The translations under genes were made by a program, and so were the position numbers. DNA of 64,000 nucleotides. Origin: Branchiostoma belcheri. Lineage: Eukaryota; Chordata; Leptocardii; Amphioxiformes; Branchiostomatidae. The stretch covers positions 1,552,505 through 1,616,504 of the forward strand of contig NW_017803854.1 of NCBI RefSeq assembly GCF_001625305.1, written 5' to 3'. This document shows, one piece after another, positions 62,801-64,000 of the stretch. Each line of letters begins with the position of its first letter. Position 1 is the first letter of the stretch. The notes beneath the pieces are model-generated. The model searched no databases. It was not told where the DNA came from and saw only the letters and a list, made by a program, of their open reading frames with translations.

Positions 62801-63845
62801 CTATTGCTTTTATGTCAGGGCTAGAAACTACTTGACCATAGTACATGGACCAGTGCAAGTTGGGTGCAGTTAGACATCAGAAATACCCGTGTACAGCTCC
62901 AATTTTACCTGACTGCAGTATTTTGGAGCGCTGTATATCCAATGATGCTATATGGTACAATGCTGGGGACAAATGTTACATGTACATTTACATGTATGAT
63001 ATAGTAGTTTTATTTTAATAAGCTTAAACAGATAACAAGCCTCACTGATGGAAGTATATTCAATTCAGTATATTGTGATAACACTGTTTTTCCCTTCACA
63101 GCTGGACATTGGATCAGAGCTTCAGAGTGTGAACAGTGTGCTCGGCACTAACCTCACAAGCCTTGCCCTGCAGGTGAGTTGTTTCATCATTTCAAGTGTC
63201 TGAATCAAAACACTGTTCATATCACAGTTTAATTTATTTTCTTTTATCTAAGCTAATATTAGCATAGAAAGAGATGGAGAGCAGTCATTGGAGCCAAGGG
63301 AAACTCGACATTGTGAGTGAGTGAGTGAGTGAGTGAGTGAGTGAGTGAGTGAGTGAGTGAGTGAGTGAGTGAGTGAGTGAGTGAGTGAGTGAGTGAGTGA
63401 GTGAAGCCAATATTATTGTCGCTGCACACATGCAGATCAGCTAGTTACAACATATTCTTTATTATGTCTCCACAGGGGAAGCAGGAGTTTGACAACATAT
63501 CTGGAATTGTGGAGGACACAAGTGCAAGTGCTGTATCAGGTATGGTCTGAACTTCTGCATTCTGCATCTTGAGTTATTGCTTTGAACATTCCAGTCTTGT
63601 ATTTTCAATTATTTGAAGGAAAATTGTCTGCCCCCACTGTTTCAAAGAAACCATGATGTGGTGAACTTATGAGTGTGTTCCTGTCATGTGGAATGATAGA
63701 CTTAAAAGAATGATTAGAATTTTAGCTAGGCCTACATGTAACTCTGGATTTTTTTCATACCCTGTATGCAGGCATAAAGAGTCAGTTGGACAGTGTGAAG
63801 ACTACTGTTCAGGACATCCCCAGCCAACTGAGTGTCATTGACACA
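47841..63845 (+). CDS. PROM1: Prominin (CD133-type pentaspan membrane glycoprotein), 5' part
   Basis: Coding exons: 47920-48220, 59410-59474, 60151-60356, 61262-61382, 61724-61790, 62068-62157, 62456-62664, 63102-63173, 63476-63539 and 63772-63845. All are phase-compatible and give 423 residues; the gene continues beyond the window. Order: signal peptide (about 1-25), N-terminal extracellular region, TM1 (about 128-154), cytoplasmic Cys-rich loop (CCCRCCGNCGG), TM2 (about 179-200), then the first large extracellular loop with sequons NNT, NNS, NLT, NFS, NLT and NIS. Human PROM1 (865 residues) has PLVGYFFCMCRCCNKCGG at the same place. Prominins bind cholesterol in membrane protrusions and act in photoreceptor disc formation in vertebrates. 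Whether this is PROM1, PROM2 or pre-duplicate cannot be told; the symbol marks the family. Confidence 0.92.
47920..48220 (+). CDS. PROM1: Prominin coding exon 1 (signal peptide, N-terminal domain)
   Basis: Residues 1-100 plus one base. MAAGQLSLLRTFLCFAAF is a clear signal sequence with likely cleavage near CRG-QN. A Thr/Ala/Pro-rich stretch and a CTADSSNVVTC pair follow. The end, FVRTIQPKDAY, equals the YVVQPRDFPE block of human PROM1. Context AAACATGG suits initiation. Donor GTAAGT, phase 1. Confidence 0.88.
49955..50310. mobile_element. hAT-like element with exact 8-bp duplication
   Basis: Left AAAGGGCTCGAAATTCATTT and right CAGTATTTCCAGCCCTG are inverted AGGGCT ends. The inner blocks TGGTGCACCC and GGGTGCAC repeat many times. 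GCTACACC is duplicated at 49947-49954 and 50311-50318. Related single ends: 21931 (CAGGGCTCAAAATACC) and 62817 (CAGGGCTAGAAACTAC). Confidence 0.75.
51558..51933. mobile_element. GGCCACACC element with TTA target duplication
   Basis: GGCCACACCAATTTAATTTG then TTGGTTCTCGGATTC at the left and the inverse at the right (AATCCGAGAACCAAC, AAATTAAATTGGTGTGGCC), 376 bp. TTA at 51555-51557 and 51934-51936. Same family as 10237, whose site is TAA; PIF/Harbinger-like. Confidence 0.8.
52120..52256 (+). repeat. Interspersed repeat ending GTGTCAATAAAG, copy 1
   Basis: The end block AAAAGTCCCTGTACTTTTTG then TTGTGTCAATAAAG matches 53407-53455 (AAAAGTCGCTGTACTTTTGT). The AATAAA near the 3' end suggests a retroposed transcript end. 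Upstream similarity between the copies is weaker. Confidence 0.5.
53285..53460 (+). repeat. Interspersed repeat ending GTGTCAATAAAG, copy 2
   Basis: See the shared 3' block at 53407-53455; both copies lie on the plus strand in prominin intron 1. No coding domain recognised. Confidence 0.5.
55531..55584 (+). CDS. Candidate 54-nt cassette exon of prominin
   Basis: Acceptor TTCTTCATCTAG at 55530, then CCAGCTGGGATGAGAGC... to AAAG|GTGATG. This phase 1-1 exon would add 18 residues (ASWDESITFSIEVVKAEK) between exons 1 and 2 without changing frame. The frame also stays open to a stronger donor GTAAGT at 55647, but that form would break phase with exon 2. I find no clear counterpart in the human protein region. 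Confidence 0.25.
56691..56863. mobile_element. TAATCTCC miniature transposon
   Basis: TAAATCTCCAAGCAGATG at the left, GATCTGTTTGGAGATTA at the right. The inner inverted block CAGTATCCATTTACC pairs with CCAATGGATACTGCC. Flanks ACTACTG and ACTGCTG match 6 of 7. Relative of 33422. Confidence 0.7.
58332..58500 (-). mobile_element. LINE-like 3' tail, antisense, copy 2
   Basis: TTTATTGCAAATTCTTGCCC then GAGGGCTAATTGCA, and GGGTTTGACTTCTT at the far side, as in 9758-10060. Confidence 0.55.
59410..59474 (+). CDS. PROM1: Prominin coding exon 2
   Basis: EIINKVLGGEDILNFILTSW then QQ, residues 101-122. It joins DAY of exon 1 to LAVDY of exon 3 and aligns with the LRKFLQKAYESKID region of human PROM1. 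Acceptor TTATTTCAG, donor GTGAGG; phase 1 in, 0 out. Confidence 0.8.
59514..59575 (+). pseudogene. Duplicate A of the exon 3 start, no acceptor
   Basis: TTGGCCATGGACTACATCTG then CTGGGTAATCTGTGATGCCC encodes LAMDYICWVICDALSIST-stop, a diverged copy of exon 3 residues 123-137. The upstream TTCATTCATTCCATT lacks an AG, so it cannot be spliced in as an exon. Its 3' flank CTCAGCATCAGTACATGA resembles the bases just upstream of the real exon (60107-60125). Confidence 0.75.
59835..59860 (+). pseudogene. Duplicate B of the exon 3 start, acceptor kept
   Basis: TTTCCAG followed by TTGGCTGTGGACTACAGTTA (LAVDYSY). Similarity to exon 3 ends within about 20 bases, yet the frame stays open and hydrophobic (LEVLVMIVIFLHS) before running on to a stop near 59999. 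Confidence 0.65.
59942..59975 (+). pseudogene. Duplicate C of the exon 3 start, cut by a SINE-like repeat
   Basis: TTTCCAG then TTGGCCGTGGACTACATACA and CTGGGTCATCTGTATC (LAVDYIHWVICI). The copy then runs into the ACAGAT-family repeat (59972-60074). Confidence 0.75.
59972..60074 (-). repeat. SINE-like repeat inside a duplicated exon fragment
   Basis: ATATAACCGCCCTTTGGCGT, then GCAGACACGCGGTGTGGCAG, TTATATCACACC: minus-strand copy of the family at 12015, with its tail side at the left. Confidence 0.6.
60151..60356 (+). CDS. PROM1: Prominin coding exon 3 (TM1, Cys-rich loop, TM2 start)
   Basis: Residues 123-190: LAVDYIGWVICGALGVVF, LLLLPLVGCIFCCCRCCG, NCGGKMQQKEEDRTGCWRA, FHSVCLFVVTVFMG. The LPLVG...CCRCC..CGG pattern is diagnostic of prominins. 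Acceptor TCATTTCCAG; donor GTAAGT, phase 2. Reading past the donor gives an immediate in-frame TAA, so retention would truncate the protein inside TM2. Confidence 0.95.
60430..60730 (+). repeat. Two tandem copies of the exon 3 end with splice donor
   Basis: The last 50-60 bases of exon 3 plus GGGGTAAGTGTC recur with donors at 60546 and 60720 (the real one at 60357; spacing 189 and 174). Intron sequence between them is duplicated too: GGGTTTGAGAAACAAC and CTGTGCATAGTCAAGTTGTT occur in both units. The last copy (GGATGCTGGCGAGCCTTCC) is nearly identical to the exon. Confidence 0.88.
61262..61382 (+). CDS. PROM1: Prominin coding exon 4 (TM2 end, start of extracellular loop 1)
   Basis: TGVALALMSSMQMQPSITG, VSQTVKDAFADVPTYINNT, KT. 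Corresponds to YGFVANHQVRTRIKRS...FKDLRTLLNET of human PROM1. Sequon NNT. Acceptor CCCCTAG, donor GTAAGT, phase 0 out. Confidence 0.88.
61724..61790 (+). CDS. PROM1: Prominin coding exon 5
   Basis: QLNYIVNQQFNTVYDAVIQD then ID, residues 232-253, equivalent to [20 protein letters not shown] in human. Acceptor CTTTTTCAG, donor GTGAGC, phase 1. Confidence 0.87.
62068..62157 (+). CDS. PROM1: Prominin coding exon 6
   Basis: DRGTLVGGPVHDGLKGDVY, PAIDAVIAMGD. Matches [20 protein letters not shown] of human PROM1. Acceptor TTCCCACAG; donor GTAAGT, phase 1. Confidence 0.87.
62300..62412. mobile_element. Small foldback copy with 13-bp direct flanks, 43 bp before exon 7
   Basis: Tail GTCGATGAAGGTTAGACATC, then CCAAAAAACAGTTACTCAAG and a nearly perfect inverse ending TGTTTTTTGGC. 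GTACATATTGATG is exact at 62287-62299 and 62413-62425. Compared with 4672 the central unit is missing. Confidence 0.75.
62456..62664 (+). CDS. PROM1: Prominin coding exon 7 (extracellular loop 1, Cys pair)
   Basis: TISTTSDALQAVNNSLTVLQ, SKGTDLSNNLTDISNSLDG, ATVCAGGDTVCTTFFSTLD, TSGLKTEANFSA. The two cysteines 8 apart match CLVHPSSETC of human PROM1. Sequons NNS, NLT, NFS. Acceptor TTATTACAG, donor GTAAGT, phase 0. Confidence 0.88.
63102..63173 (+). CDS. PROM1: Prominin coding exon 8
   Basis: LDIGSELQSVNSVLGTNLTS then LALQ; human has [20 protein letters not shown]. Phase 0 both ends; donor GTGAGT. Confidence 0.87.
63313..63403. repeat. (GTGA)n microsatellite, about 23 units
   Basis: A pure GTGA tract between exons 8 and 9; uninterrupted, so probably length-variable between individuals. 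Confidence 0.95.
63476..63539 (+). CDS. PROM1: Prominin coding exon 9
   Basis: GKQEFDNISGIVEDTSASAV then S; aligns with [22 protein letters not shown] of human. Sequon NIS. Phase 0 in, 1 out, donor GTATGG. Confidence 0.85.
63772..63845 (+). CDS. PROM1: Prominin coding exon 10 (last in window)
   Basis: GIKSQLDSVKTTVQDIPSQL then SVIDT; corresponds to [21 protein letters not shown] in human. Acceptor TGTATGCAG, donor GTAAGT, phase 0. Remaining exons lie to the right of the window. Confidence 0.85.
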
Positions 63846-63914
63846 GTAAGTCATAGTCAATCAATAGTTCATGCTTTTAAACCTGCAATTCTCCTGCAGT
63901 CTCTTAGTGTCACT

Positions 63915-64000
63915 GACCAAAGGCAGTGGATGCTACCCTGAAATGTCTGACCGTTTCGAAAATCATATCCAGTTGCTTGAGTAACTGCTTTTTTGGTAAG
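63915..64000. mobile_element. Right arm of a foldback copy at the window edge
   Basis: GTGGATGCTACCCTGAAATG, ATCATATCCAGTTGCTTGAG, TAACTGCTTTTTTGG: the family's right arm; the left arm is not visible before it. Confidence 0.5.

Noticed and set aside
62224-62835. A 203-codon open frame taken as a single gene
   Set aside because: Only 62456-62664 is coding (prominin exon 7); the left part reads through a foldback element and the right part is intron that happens to stay open.
1-64000. Transfer RNA, ribosomal RNA or retroviral/LTR elements
   Set aside because: I looked for tRNA cloverleaf boxes, rRNA cores and paired long direct repeats with internal coding sequence and saw none that I can support.

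Overview
The window looks like genomic DNA of a cephalochordate (amphioxus, Branchiostoma-like). Evidence: intron-rich animal genes with GT-AG introns, chordate-type multidomain proteins whose sequence is invertebrate rather than vertebrate, AT-rich introns, and a very dense load of short inverted-repeat DNA transposons. The species assignment is an inference; no species-diagnostic gene is present.

Layout. 1-3500: intergenic, with a 74-79 bp tandem satellite (361-822) and a 710-bp inverted-repeat transposon (2647-3356) that carries a RecQ-like exon fragment. 3560-4025: a compact promoter reading leftwards (four evenly spaced CCAAT boxes, a TATA box, a short first exon with a splice donor), probably the start of an unidentified minus-strand gene. 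5498-38251 (+): a complete 12-exon gene for a TKS4/TKS5-type podosome scaffold (SH3PXD2), a PX domain followed by five SH3 domains, predicted 1294 residues. 38252-47100: 3' flank and intergenic DNA full of miniature transposons. About 47340 to beyond 64000 (+): the 5' half of a prominin gene (PROM1/CD133 type): a probable non-coding leader exon, a signal-peptide exon, the exon for the first membrane segment and Cys-rich loop, and seven exons of the first large extracellular loop. The gene runs off the right edge.

The two main genes lie head to tail on the plus strand. Both act in actin-rich membrane protrusions in vertebrates (podosomes/invadopodia and microvilli), but nothing in the sequence says they are co-regulated.

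The most notable content is in the repeats and in exon-level duplications. One family of elements with TAGCCTG ends has exact or near-exact 9-bp target duplications at seven places. Three transposons are nested one inside another at 31716-32159. A foldback family has 13-15 bp flanking duplications, more like retrotransposition than cut-and-paste. Within prominin, the start of the membrane exon is copied three times upstream and its end, with the splice donor, twice downstream. The linker of the scaffold protein holds a degenerate repeat with a register of exactly 54 residues.
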